A DNA stretch of 36,568 bases from a virus, in the IMG/VR virus record IMGVR_UViG_3300021178_000028, positions 1-36,568 of that record; one strand, written 5' to 3'. Positions 28,665-36,163 of this stretch are shown here, one piece after another; positions within the stretch are counted from its first letter, which is position 1; each line of letters begins with the position of its first letter. The notes beneath the pieces are model-generated. The model was not told where the DNA came from and searched no databases. It saw only the letters and a list, made by a program, of their open reading frames with translations. A program made the translations under genes and the position numbers.

Positions 28665-30601
28665 TAGTGAGCCCCCGCCATAGCTTTTTGAGGAATAGAC
28701 ATTTGCTGAGGCATTCCAGGAGGATTAGGGCCTCCTGGGCCAGCCATGCCAGGAGGGCCTTGCATTCCAGGCATTCCAGGAGGTGGCCCTTGCATCGTAG
28801 GAGGCATAGGCAATTGAATAAACATATCCGCGCTGTTCTTAGCGCCACGTAAAGGCAACGATATTTCCTCAATGTGTTTAGGAATGTTGTAAATTTTTCC
28901 TGGGCCGAATGCTCCCATGCTGTTAGCTTGTGTCATTTCTCCAATGAAGCTAGTATCATCCGCAATTTGCTGCTTTTTGTAGTTTTCGGTAGCTGCGGAA
29001 ACAGCGATAAATCTAAACTGGCCTTGAAGCATTTGCTTAGTAATCGGGATTGCTACGCCTTCCTCTGCGGTGTCATGGACTACCATTTGTCCATCGACCC
29101 CAAATTGTCTATAGAAAAGCCAACACTCCTTTGAAAGTGTCTCGAATAGGCCTTGGTTTAGCGTGTCTGACATATCTGCAAAACGTGATCCTGCGGCTGC
29201 TTGTAGGCCTTGAAACTCGGTTGCGGTGTCTGCGCCTTCGATTCCTTGGAACTGCTCGTTTGCTCCTGATGCCTCTCTAGCTGTGCTAACCAGGAATTCT
29301 AGATATTGCTGCACTACTTTTAGGGCGTTTGCGTCTAGGACGAATTCCTTTACTCCATTGGCGTTCTGCACAGGAACTAGCCCGTTGAGCTTCATAAACG
29401 TGGTTCTGCCAGTTAGGCCGCTTGATTCATCGTAGAAGATAAGCGGATTGGAGAAACGTTCAACCATTGCTTCCTGTTTTGAAGCGTAGGTATTGATTTG
29501 CTCTAAGAGGTTCTCAATAGGGCCTAGTAAGCCTGTGCCCATGACTGATTGTGGATCTATGATGCAAGGCGTTGAGATGTAAGGGTGCCTCTGAGGGTCT
29601 AAGGCGTTTTCCTCGAAGAATACTAGATAGTCGTTTTCACAGATGAAGAAGTGGGACTTAATTACCTGAGTCTGCCCTTCGACTTCGTAAGTGATATCAG
29701 CGAACCACTCATCTATGCGGTATTCCTTTTCATCTCCGTAGGTGAATCCCCAATTAGTATCACCGTCAGCCGTTTTAAGGCGCTGCGTCCAATCCTCTCG
29801 TTGACTCCCACCCAGGCCAGCCGGGACTACTCGCTTGAGATAGTCAACGTTCCAAATGCGCCCGTCCCGTTCCCACTTCTTGAGGTCGTTGTAGGACATC
29901 TTAGAACGTTCACGTATCCATGAGCTATCTTGAATCCTAGTCGTTACGTGAGCATCCCAAGCTATATTAACAGGGTTCTTTACTTCAAACGTCCAATACT
30001 CTTTCATATCGGTTACTGGCTGTTCACCTGTTTGGATAGTTTCGCCTGTAACTGCATGAGGCTCATAGATAGGCTGTGTAACCGTGATGGGCTCTCGTTT
30101 CCATACACTACGCACGATTACAAAGGTATCTGTCAAAGCACTCTTAATAGCTGCCTTGCCTTTTTCAACCTGGGGAAATATTTCTTTTACTTTTTGATTG
30201 ATAAAATCTTCAAGCGTTTCGGATTGTGAGTTATCAGACGTAGGCACTTCTGAAATCACTTCGACAAACTTAGGCCGCATAAGCAAATTAGCTGTGAGCT
30301 TGCAATTCACCGCTTCTAGGATTGCGAAGCCAATAGGCAAGGGAACCGACTTACTCCCTTTTTGCTGGCCTACCATGTTGTTCTTCGCTATCCGGTGATA
30401 GCGTTCAATCACTTTCAGCTTAGGCGTGAACCAAGTCTCAAACGCGCTGTTACGGGCTTTGCAGAATTTCAGGATTGCTTGGGTGTCTAAGCCTGGGGGA
30501 AGCTGGGCATTCGCTTTATTAGAGATGCCGGGGCTATCGCTAGACGGGTTGCTTGCGTCAGTCGGTTTAGGCGGCTCGTAGTTGTTTACTAATGGTTCCA
30601 T
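28664..30601 (-). CDS. Portal protein
   Basis: Read from ATG 30601, 645 residues. The in-frame ATG at 30625 lies inside the terminator hairpin and is rejected. The sequence has portal-like features: NSAFETWFTPKLKVIERYHRIAKNN, a beta wing, then TPCIIDPQSVMGTGLLGPIENLLEQINTYASKQEAMV and TAREASGANEQFQG, a conserved helical stem pattern. The C-terminal tail is Met/Pro/Gly-rich (about residues 600-640). It forms the ring through which DNA enters. It is separated from terminase by a strand-specific terminator. Confidence 0.85.
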   Translation of the reverse strand: MEPLVNNYEPPKPTDASNPSSDSPGISNKANAQLPPGLDTQAILKFCKARNSAFETWFTPKLKVIERYHRIAKNNMVGQQKGSKSVPLPIGFAILEAVNCKLTANLLMRPKFVEVISEVPTSDNSQSETLEDFINQKVKEIFPQVEKGKAAIKSALTDTFVIVRSVWKREPITVTQPIYEPHAVTGETIQTGEQPVTDMKEYWTFEVKNPVNIAWDAHVTTRIQDSSWIRERSKMSYNDLKKWERDGRIWNVDYLKRVVPAGLGGSQREDWTQRLKTADGDTNWGFTYGDEKEYRIDEWFADITYEVEGQTQVIKSHFFICENDYLVFFEENALDPQRHPYISTPCIIDPQSVMGTGLLGPIENLLEQINTYASKQEAMVERFSNPLIFYDESSGLTGRTTFMKLNGLVPVQNANGVKEFVLDANALKVVQQYLEFLVSTAREASGANEQFQGIEGADTATEFQGLQAAAGSRFADMSDTLNQGLFETLSKECWLFYRQFGVDGQMVVHDTAEEGVAIPITKQMLQGQFRFIAVSAATENYKKQQIADDTSFIGEMTQANSMGAFGPGKIYNIPKHIEEISLPLRGAKNSADMFIQLPMPPTMQGPPPGMPGMQGPPGMAGPGGPNPPGMPQQMSIPQKAMAGAH

Positions 30602-30610
30602 TTGCCTAAT

Positions 30611-30643
30611 AAAAAAAGGCGGCATCCAGTTAAGGACACCGCC
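30611..30643 (-). terminator. Strand-specific intrinsic terminator between terminase and portal units
   Basis: Read on the minus strand, GGCGGTGTCC and GGATGCCGCC form a ten-pair stem with two G-U wobbles and a six-base loop, followed by seven U residues. On the plus strand the two wobbles become A-C mismatches, so it is built for leftward transcripts. It follows the 52-residue gene and precedes the portal ATG by ten bases. Confidence 0.8.
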
Positions 30644-30665
30644 TCTGAAATGTTCAGTCAGCGAT

Positions 30666-30824
30666 CTAAAACTTAAATTTTTCCGTCAGGGCCGCGCTTG
30701 CGAGTTCGCCGTTATGAACGGTCAATGTCAGCTCGGCATACTTCTTAGCAAGCGCGGCCCGGTATAGCTCGATAAGTCGTATCTCATCACTCGATAATTT
30801 AGTCAAATCTATATCGGGTGTCAA
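30666..30824 (-). CDS. 52-residue small helical protein (TTG start)
   Basis: A frame begins at TTG 30824 with AGGA seven bases upstream, just after the TerL stop, and ends at TAG 30666. The peptide is a regular amphipathic helix (LSSDEIRLIELYRAALAKKYAELTLTV) ending in a basic Lys-Phe-Lys-Phe. Good codon pattern and position between TerL and the terminator support it. The function is unknown. Confidence 0.55.
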   Translation of the reverse strand: MTPDIDLTKLSSDEIRLIELYRAALAKKYAELTLTVHNGELASAALTEKFKF

Positions 30825-30833
30825 GAGATAATC

Positions 30834-32345
30834 CTAAGTTTCATCATCCGAATAGGCAGCTATTTCAGCCTGGGTAAAGGCGTGTTTAGCTACTCTGGCG
30901 TCAGCTTCCCGGCCTACTTGCTCATCTGTCATAGGTGGTTTAATCCATTGAGCTTTCTTTTTTCCAATATACATACAGATATAGCGAAAACTGTCACAGG
31001 CATGGTCGTTCCATTTTTTAGGCATTTCCGTTTGATTCTTTTCGGAACCTTCTTTTATGGGTTCCCACTGGTATAACTGTAGCTCATTGACTAGGTTAGG
31101 ACAACCGCCTTCGACTATAAATACCTTCGGGCTTCCTAGCTGGCCCTTCCTAGCATGCCAAGACGGGAAAGCCCTTGTAGGGTCTGGGCGTAAGTATTCC
31201 TGGCACATGATAATACCAGCATGGACGTTTTTCTCGGCGTCTAGGCCATATATCCCTTGCTCAATGTAGTTATCCCAGATGCTTTTTCCATCCCCGCCAT
31301 AGGTGCCTTTGACTGAGTAATCCATGACCACTAAAAACTTACCGTTATCAGACATTGGGAAAAAGTCATGCTCTGATAATTGCTTAAAAGCCTTGGCGTG
31401 GTCTGAAACTATTGTATCGCCTCTATAATGTTCTTTATAGAAAACCAAGTTTCCCATTTCATCGACTGCGGCAATTTCAACAGCCGTAGGGTTTACTCTG
31501 CCGTGATCCCATCCAATTATTCTAGGCCAGTGGCTAGGAATTTCAAAGTAATCTACGCTATGAATGCCAGGAAATTCAAAGTCTTTATAAATCTGCCCGC
31601 CAAAGTGATCCCATGACCCGTCAATGTAACGGCTATACATTTCGTCTGTGTATGTCCGGCGTATCTGGTCTAACCAGCCTTCGGCGTGATACCTGATATT
31701 TTCTTTAGTGGGAATATCGTAGGAGCTATTGTTATTGCCTTTGTTTTCCCTGAATTCTTTCTTTACCCAATTAGGGGCCGGGTTGCCTTCACAAATTATC
31801 TGATTGAATGGAAGTGGGACATAGCCCATATCTCGTTGAAGCGCTTCGGAGTATTTATCTTTAAAGGCTTCGATTGAATCGGGTTGCCATTGGCGAATAC
31901 GTCCTAGTAACTCTAGGAATATCTCATAGCTTACTTCCTCGGCTTGGCTAATCCCTGCGAAGGCTATATTAGGCCCGCGAACCTTTTTAACATCGTCATA
32001 GGTGACAAACCAAAGCTCTGAGCCGTTATTGTATTTTAGGGTAAGCTCTGAGGCATTCCAGCTTTTAGTCACTAATCCGGGTTTATCGTATGTCCCGCCG
32101 TTTCTTGGGGCTACGATCTTTTCCAGGAAATCCGGGATAATGCTTCGCTTCATAGCCGGGTAAGTCTTGCGGCCTATGATCGCTTTGCTTCCTGCAAATA
32201 TCTCAAGGTAGGTGTGTATCTTAGCAGCCATGACAAATGACTTGCCAGCGTTATACCCTCCAAAGGCCCCTATGCTTCTTGACCTGTCATACCAGATAGC
32301 TTCTTGAATAGGCTTTCCGGTGAAGTCAAGAATAGGCTTAATCAC
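30834..32345 (-). CDS. terL: Terminase large subunit
   Basis: A 503-residue two-domain packaging motor. The ATPase domain has GAFGGYNAGKS (residues 26-36, Walker A), SKAIIGRKTYPAMKRS, and Walker B IAFAGISQAEEV (127-138). The nuclease domain has PRIIGWDHGRVNPTAVEIAAV (Asp280) and FLVVMDYSVKGTYGGDG (Asp342), the acidic residues that bind metal. It cuts and packages DNA into the procapsid through the portal. It starts at GTG 32345, overlapping the previous stop by four bases. It follows TerS in the same operon. Confidence 0.92.
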   Translation of the reverse strand: MIKPILDFTGKPIQEAIWYDRSRSIGAFGGYNAGKSFVMAAKIHTYLEIFAGSKAIIGRKTYPAMKRSIIPDFLEKIVAPRNGGTYDKPGLVTKSWNASELTLKYNNGSELWFVTYDDVKKVRGPNIAFAGISQAEEVSYEIFLELLGRIRQWQPDSIEAFKDKYSEALQRDMGYVPLPFNQIICEGNPAPNWVKKEFRENKGNNNSSYDIPTKENIRYHAEGWLDQIRRTYTDEMYSRYIDGSWDHFGGQIYKDFEFPGIHSVDYFEIPSHWPRIIGWDHGRVNPTAVEIAAVDEMGNLVFYKEHYRGDTIVSDHAKAFKQLSEHDFFPMSDNGKFLVVMDYSVKGTYGGDGKSIWDNYIEQGIYGLDAEKNVHAGIIMCQEYLRPDPTRAFPSWHARKGQLGSPKVFIVEGGCPNLVNELQLYQWEPIKEGSEKNQTEMPKKWNDHACDSFRYICMYIGKKKAQWIKPPMTDEQVGREADARVAKHAFTQAEIAAYSDDET

Positions 32346-32893
32346 CTACTTACCTTTAATCTCCATCCGTCCGACCTATGAGCGCCTTCAATCTGTGCTA
32401 GGACTGCCCAGGGCATCAAAGCGTTATCGACAGGGGCTAGACGCCATTTGAGTTCAGCTAATAGGCCGTTGGGCTCATGGAGCATGGGAACGGGAAAATT
32501 CTCTGGCAGGGTTATCTCGCCTTTGTGTGGAGCTTCGAGCAAGCCTTTAAGCAATTCCTTAGCTTCCTCTCGCTTAGACTTTTGATCCACCTTTGGAAGC
32601 TCTACAGGCTTGTTTAAATCCGGCTCGGCAAATGGGTCATAGTCTTTAGGTAGTCCGGCTTGTTCTGGTGAGTTAAATAATTCAAACTGAGGTTCAGGTT
32701 TAATTTCTATAGTCGGTTTCTCGTTTCGTATTTGAGGCATATTGTCAATCTCGCGACCCATGATAGCCTCCACTAAAGGTTCTAGGACTACAGCTATTTC
32801 CTCATCAGTCGAGCGCTTCTTACGCGCCACTTTTACTAAAGCGTTTAGTTTAGCATGGAATGACTTTGAATCTAATAGGGCCTGGACATTCAT
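32342..32893 (-). CDS. 183-residue hypothetical protein upstream of TerL
   Basis: The N-terminal 60 residues are helical and basic (SFHAKLNALVKVARKKRSTDEEI), the middle is Pro/Glu-rich and probably disordered, and the C-terminus has KWRLAPVDNALMPWAVLAQIEGAHR. It overlaps both flanking genes by four bases. A terminase accessory role is possible from position. No family is recognised. Confidence 0.65.
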   Translation of the reverse strand: MNVQALLDSKSFHAKLNALVKVARKKRSTDEEIAVVLEPLVEAIMGREIDNMPQIRNEKPTIEIKPEPQFELFNSPEQAGLPKDYDPFAEPDLNKPVELPKVDQKSKREEAKELLKGLLEAPHKGEITLPENFPVPMLHEPNGLLAELKWRLAPVDNALMPWAVLAQIEGAHRSDGWRLKVSR

Positions 32894-34140
32894 ACTTTTT
32901 CCATGAGTGTGTATAGGCCATAGTTACTTATCTCTGCCACTTTGTAGCCTGTATATTCCATCTTCTTAAATCCTACCGCACAATGCACAATGAATTTAGG
33001 AAGGTCAGCATCCGGGAAGCCTTGAAGCTCTGGTATCTCTATCCTGACAGCTTTTCGCATGGTGGTGAAGTAAATCTGGTTCTCCATTCCGTTTACCCAA
33101 ATTCTATCCTCTGGCGTAGTGTTTTCAATAATAACTTTCTCAATTCGCTTGGCGTCAGCTAGAAGCATAGCGTAGTCAATCTGTCCCATCCCGAAAGTGA
33201 CCGTGTAGATAAGACCTGGTTTCCACCATACTAGGCCGTCCCTCCATACCCACACTCCCGCGAATCCAAGCCACATAAGAGGCGTGGGTTGACAGGCCAA
33301 GGCTATAGGTAAGGCGAGAAGTATAAAATGGTGTGGCGTTATCTGTTTCGACCACAGCATGATTAAAACAACAACTAAAGCCACTACTGCCCATCTGCTA
33401 CTCCAATCCATGCAAGCGACTACTGGCGAAATAAGCACGATACAAGGTATGAGAAGCCTTGCCATGCTCATTGTGTTTAATTTGAATGTCCGATTCTTGC
33501 CAAATGTCTTAGGAATATCCCATATCCAAGTTTTAGCAAGCTCAAGCCTTTTGGTCAAGGCCAGGTATGCCATGATAAAGAATGACGGAGCCAATATAAG
33601 CTCCACAGTCTGGAAAGTGGGCACTAGGTTGAGCCCCAACGCCCATGCCACAGGAACAATCAGTAGAACGTTCTTTTGGTTGACCCAGGGAATCAACCCC
33701 AAAACAACAGGGAGGACTAAATTGTATGGATAAGGACTTATACTGCTTACCGCACTTAGCGCAAGTAATGTCAAAGTAAGCCATTCCGTGTTCGCCATGT
33801 GAACCCATATCGTGGGGCTGCAAAGCAGTAACGACAGCACTAGGCCATGTGTGACGCCCATTGTGATCGTGACCATGTAAACACTTAGTGATAGCATCAA
33901 TGCAGGCAAAAGGCGTAACTGTCTGGTCAATGTCAACTTCAAGACGGAGGAGTAATCTAGCCATACCTTATAGCTCCAGTGAATGAGAGGGGGTTTAATA
34001 TCAGCGTGTCCGTCCTGCAAGTAGTCTGTTTTGAATACAGCCGGATAAGCATAGGGCACAAAATCCCGGTCTAGCGGCGTGTCTTTGAATCTCCACCAAA
34101 AAACTAGAGGAAGTGAAGCTGAAATAATAGCTAGTATCAT
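32890..34140 (-). CDS. Polytopic membrane protein, GT-C glycosyltransferase-like
   Basis: A 416-residue protein with about 9-11 membrane helices and a C-terminal soluble domain of about 100 residues. After the first helix it has PLDRDFVPYAYPAVF (acidic Asp24/Asp26) and HADIKPPLIHWSYKVW (residues 45-60), which match the first-loop acidic motif and the PPL motif of ArnT/PMT-type lipid-linked sugar transferases. It would act in the host inner membrane with a polyprenyl-sugar donor. It lies between TerS and TerL, an unusual place. The distant match is by pattern; an undefined membrane protein is the alternative. Confidence 0.65.
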   Translation of the reverse strand: MILAIISASLPLVFWWRFKDTPLDRDFVPYAYPAVFKTDYLQDGHADIKPPLIHWSYKVWLDYSSVLKLTLTRQLRLLPALMLSLSVYMVTITMGVTHGLVLSLLLCSPTIWVHMANTEWLTLTLLALSAVSSISPYPYNLVLPVVLGLIPWVNQKNVLLIVPVAWALGLNLVPTFQTVELILAPSFFIMAYLALTKRLELAKTWIWDIPKTFGKNRTFKLNTMSMARLLIPCIVLISPVVACMDWSSRWAVVALVVVLIMLWSKQITPHHFILLALPIALACQPTPLMWLGFAGVWVWRDGLVWWKPGLIYTVTFGMGQIDYAMLLADAKRIEKVIIENTTPEDRIWVNGMENQIYFTTMRKAVRIEIPELQGFPDADLPKFIVHCAVGFKKMEYTGYKVAEISNYGLYTLMEKV

Positions 34141-34361
34141 TCTATGACCAGTTGTATGTCTTGCCCCGGTTCAGCATAATCTTCGGCTTCTTGCCATGTA
34201 TCCGTTGTATTATCTATTTCGTATGTGCCCCAGACTTGCCAACACACCTTAGCTCCGACACATCCAGCTAAAAATGCTACTAACTTAACTCTAAAAGAAA
34301 CCTTTGGCTTTTTTAGTTTCCCATTATAGTGCGACGGAGAATACACTGAACCCGTTGTCAT
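34137..34361 (-). CDS. 74-residue single-pass membrane protein
   Basis: It has a basic N-terminus (YNGKLKKPKVSFRVK), one moderate membrane helix (LVAFLAGCVGAKVCWQVW) and an acidic C-terminus (WQEAEDYAEPGQDIQL). The stop overlaps the GT-C-like gene by four bases, which suggests they act together. The family is unrecognised. The arrangement of a small single-pass protein next to a membrane transferase is a recurring pattern in O-antigen modification loci, but the analogy is loose. Confidence 0.55.
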   Translation of the reverse strand: MTTGSVYSPSHYNGKLKKPKVSFRVKLVAFLAGCVGAKVCWQVWGTYEIDNTTDTWQEAEDYAEPGQDIQLVIE

Positions 34362-34813
34362 TACTCCCCCTCAAGCAATTTACGAAACCTGTCATCATCC
34401 TTATCTATCTGAAACATAGGCTGAACCGTTAACGAAGTCTGAGCGTTTGCCTGATTGTTATTTTGTATCTGTATTACGTTAGCTTGCGGGCTTAGTCCTA
34501 GTCGATCTGCCGTTGATTTAAAAGCCTCTGAGGATGCCCTTAGTTTAGATGCTGCGTCTACATCTTCGTCATCATCTAATTCATCTAAACCTTCGTCCAT
34601 TTTGTTAAGTGACTTAATCATCACTTTAGCCATTTTGTTTTTCGCTTTATTGCTTATCCTCTGCACTCTGATTTCTGAAAAACGGTGGCTTAAATGCGTG
34701 TAGGATATCCCTAGGCTTTTAGCATATTCCTTTTCGGTAATTTCACCTTTAGGACGAAAAACCATAACCCAATCATCAAAGGCCTTTTCCCAATCTAGTT
34801 TAGCGAGAGCCAT
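34361..34813 (-). CDS. terS: Terminase small subunit
   Basis: A 150-residue protein with an N-terminal helix-turn-helix (EKEYAKSLGISYTHLSHRFSEIR), a long helical middle, and EAFKSTADRLGLSPQANVIQI followed by an Asn/Gln-rich segment, the common end of phage TerS proteins. TerS binds the packaging site and regulates TerL. TerL is about 2 kb downstream with three genes between, which is unusual, since the two are normally adjacent. Confidence 0.75.
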   Translation of the reverse strand: MALAKLDWEKAFDDWVMVFRPKGEITEKEYAKSLGISYTHLSHRFSEIRVQRISNKAKNKMAKVMIKSLNKMDEGLDELDDDEDVDAASKLRASSEAFKSTADRLGLSPQANVIQIQNNNQANAQTSLTVQPMFQIDKDDDRFRKLLEGE

Positions 34814-35006
34814 TTAGAGGCAGTCTCCATTTAGTCACGGCTGCTTGCACAGCGCTTTCGGTTGGCCCGAAGATTTCCACATGGTCGCCGTATGATATTA
34901 CCGCCTTTACTTCATCAGGGAGCAAGCTAGGTAAGCCTTTAGGCGCTTCCTTGAGCTTTATCAGTTCGGCTGGGCCACGGTCTAAGTGCATGGAAACTCG
35001 AAACAT
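34800..35006 (-). CDS. 68-residue hypothetical protein
   Basis: Read from ATG 35006, sharing one base with the previous stop (TGATG); a TTG one codon earlier is less likely. It has an alpha/beta look with SMHLDRGPAELIKLKEAP and VKAVISYGDHVEIFGP. It overlaps TerS by 14 bases. No family is recognised. Confidence 0.6.
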   Translation of the reverse strand: MFRVSMHLDRGPAELIKLKEAPKGLPSLLPDEVKAVISYGDHVEIFGPTESAVQAAVTKWRLPLNGSR

Positions 35007-35293
35007 CAAAGGGTTCCAAAAGGATACTGTTCTTTTCTAAAACTAACTAATTCATCCTTAGTATGCCTGGTTTTAGTCAACCCAGCGACTAAATCACGCA
35101 AATATCCGTTTTCGCTTTCAAGTTGCATATATCGGGCATGATAAGCAATATGGTCTTTTAGCTCTGCTTCGCGTTTTTCAAGGCGTCCTTCTAGCTCTGC
35201 CACTCGATAGCTTTTTCTATCGTATCCATTTTCAAGCTCTTTGACCCTAGCTTTAAGCGCAATGACTTCTTTACTGTCTTTCGGTTTCTTCAT
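35006..35293 (-). CDS. 95-residue coiled-coil protein
   Basis: A strongly charged, heptad-patterned protein (VIALKARVKELENGYDRKSYRVAELEGRLEKREAELKDH) with a less regular C-terminal part. Most of residues 8-60 should form a coiled-coil, so it probably oligomerises. It lies between the VRR-NUC nuclease and TerS genes. No function can be assigned. Confidence 0.6.
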   Translation of the reverse strand: MKKPKDSKEVIALKARVKELENGYDRKSYRVAELEGRLEKREAELKDHIAYHARYMQLESENGYLRDLVAGLTKTRHTKDELVSFRKEQYPFGTL

Positions 35294-35301
35294 TTTCTCT
35301 C

Positions 35302-35685
35302 CTATTCAAAGATAGCCCGTACATCAGCCAGTGAGTAAGCTACTATTGCTATGCCGCCTGCGTCTGTTACTGATCTAAGAAACTTTTCTTGATCCTCGCT
35401 TGGCTTTAAGCCTGGGCGCTTTACTTCGATTGCTAGAAACCTTCCAAATTGACATTCGCAAATAGGGTCGTGTTCGCTTTTGATTGCGATAATATCCGCG
35501 ACTCCTTTGGTTATATTCGGGCTCGGAGTCCATCGGCCCATTCTCATAACCCCGCCAGTATTCACGCGGAAATGGAATATGCCTTTTACCTTTAGATAGT
35601 CTAGTATCTTCCTTTGGATTGCGCTCTCTAAGGGGCTCTTTGGCTTCTTAGAGGCATAAACCGTATTAGCTAGCCTAATCGGCAT
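35302..35685 (-). CDS. VRR-NUC domain nuclease
   Basis: A 127-residue stand-alone VRR-NUC: helical N-terminus with ESAIQRKILDYLKVKG, a beta segment FHFRVNTGGVMR, GVADIIAI with the metal-binding Asp, AIEVKRPGLKPSEDQEKFL giving Glu-x-Lys and Gln, and VTDAGGIAIVAYSLADV. These are the restriction-like nuclease core motifs. Such proteins are thought to resolve or cleave branched DNA during phage replication and recombination. It overlaps the LexA-like gene by 11 bases. Confidence 0.88.
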   Translation of the reverse strand: MPIRLANTVYASKKPKSPLESAIQRKILDYLKVKGIFHFRVNTGGVMRMGRWTPSPNITKGVADIIAIKSEHDPICECQFGRFLAIEVKRPGLKPSEDQEKFLRSVTDAGGIAIVAYSLADVRAIFE

Positions 35686-35896
35686 TGACTTCCTTTAGTG
35701 GAACAAACGACCTAGGGCTATTCGGTATCTGCTTTAATAGCTTCCTGCCAATCAAAGCTGTAACTGCGCCCTGAACTGCTCCTACGCTCATTCCAATACC
35801 GTCTGCGATCTCTCGAAACACAGGGCTGATGCGGTGCTTTTCGTGATACTTTGAAATGTAGTCGTAAACTAGTTGCTGGCTTTTAGGTAATTCCAT
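35675..35896 (-). CDS. LexA-type winged-helix DNA-binding protein
   Basis: A 73-residue protein matching the LexA N-terminal domain alone: SQQLVYDYISKYHEKHRISPVFREIADGIGMSVGAVQGAVTALIGRKLL with a final basic strand. The recognition helix is in GMSVGAVQGAV. There is no protease domain, so it is not a self-cleaving repressor. It may regulate leftward genes or host SOS genes. A role at the inverted operator pair (2425-2438, 2555-2568) is possible but untested. Confidence 0.8.
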   Translation of the reverse strand: MELPKSQQLVYDYISKYHEKHRISPVFREIADGIGMSVGAVQGAVTALIGRKLLKQIPNSPRSFVPLKEVNAD

Positions 35897-36163
35897 TTAA
35901 GCGGCCTTGAAAAGTGTTAGCTGGCCTGATGCGTGAAAGCCTTCATAAACATATCCCTTTTTCTTTTTGTCGAAGTCCATCCACAATCCTTGCGCTCTCA
36001 AATCGCTTAACCGTTGCCTATGAGACTGAGCCAATCCAAGTTTAGCCATTGCTTCATACCATACATTTATACCGTGAAAATGTCCAGTAGGAAATTGTTC
36101 GAGATACGCTTTTAGGCGTGTGCAGTCGGTTTCACGCTTGGATTGGCTTTCGTCTGATCTCAT
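35897..36163 (-). CDS. Winged-helix-like hypothetical protein
   Basis: An 88-residue protein with CTRLKAYLEQFPTGHFHGINVWYEAMAKLGLAQSHRQRLSDLRAQGLWMDF, the pattern of small phage winged-helix proteins in which a leading helix, a recognition-helix region and an R-x-SDLR segment recur. It abuts the YG-repeat gene (stop followed by ATG). It probably binds DNA, with target unknown. Confidence 0.6.
   Translation of the reverse strand: MRSDESQSKRETDCTRLKAYLEQFPTGHFHGINVWYEAMAKLGLAQSHRQRLSDLRAQGLWMDFDKKKKGYVYEGFHASGQLTLFKAA

Noticed and set aside
30602-30625. Longer portal start at ATG 30625
   Set aside because: The codons lie inside the terminator stem and U-tract, so the message would not begin there in a useful form.
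33359-33964. Open frames of 124 (plus) and 140 (minus) residues in the GT-C-like gene
   Set aside because: Shadows of a membrane protein with clear helix pattern and loop motifs.
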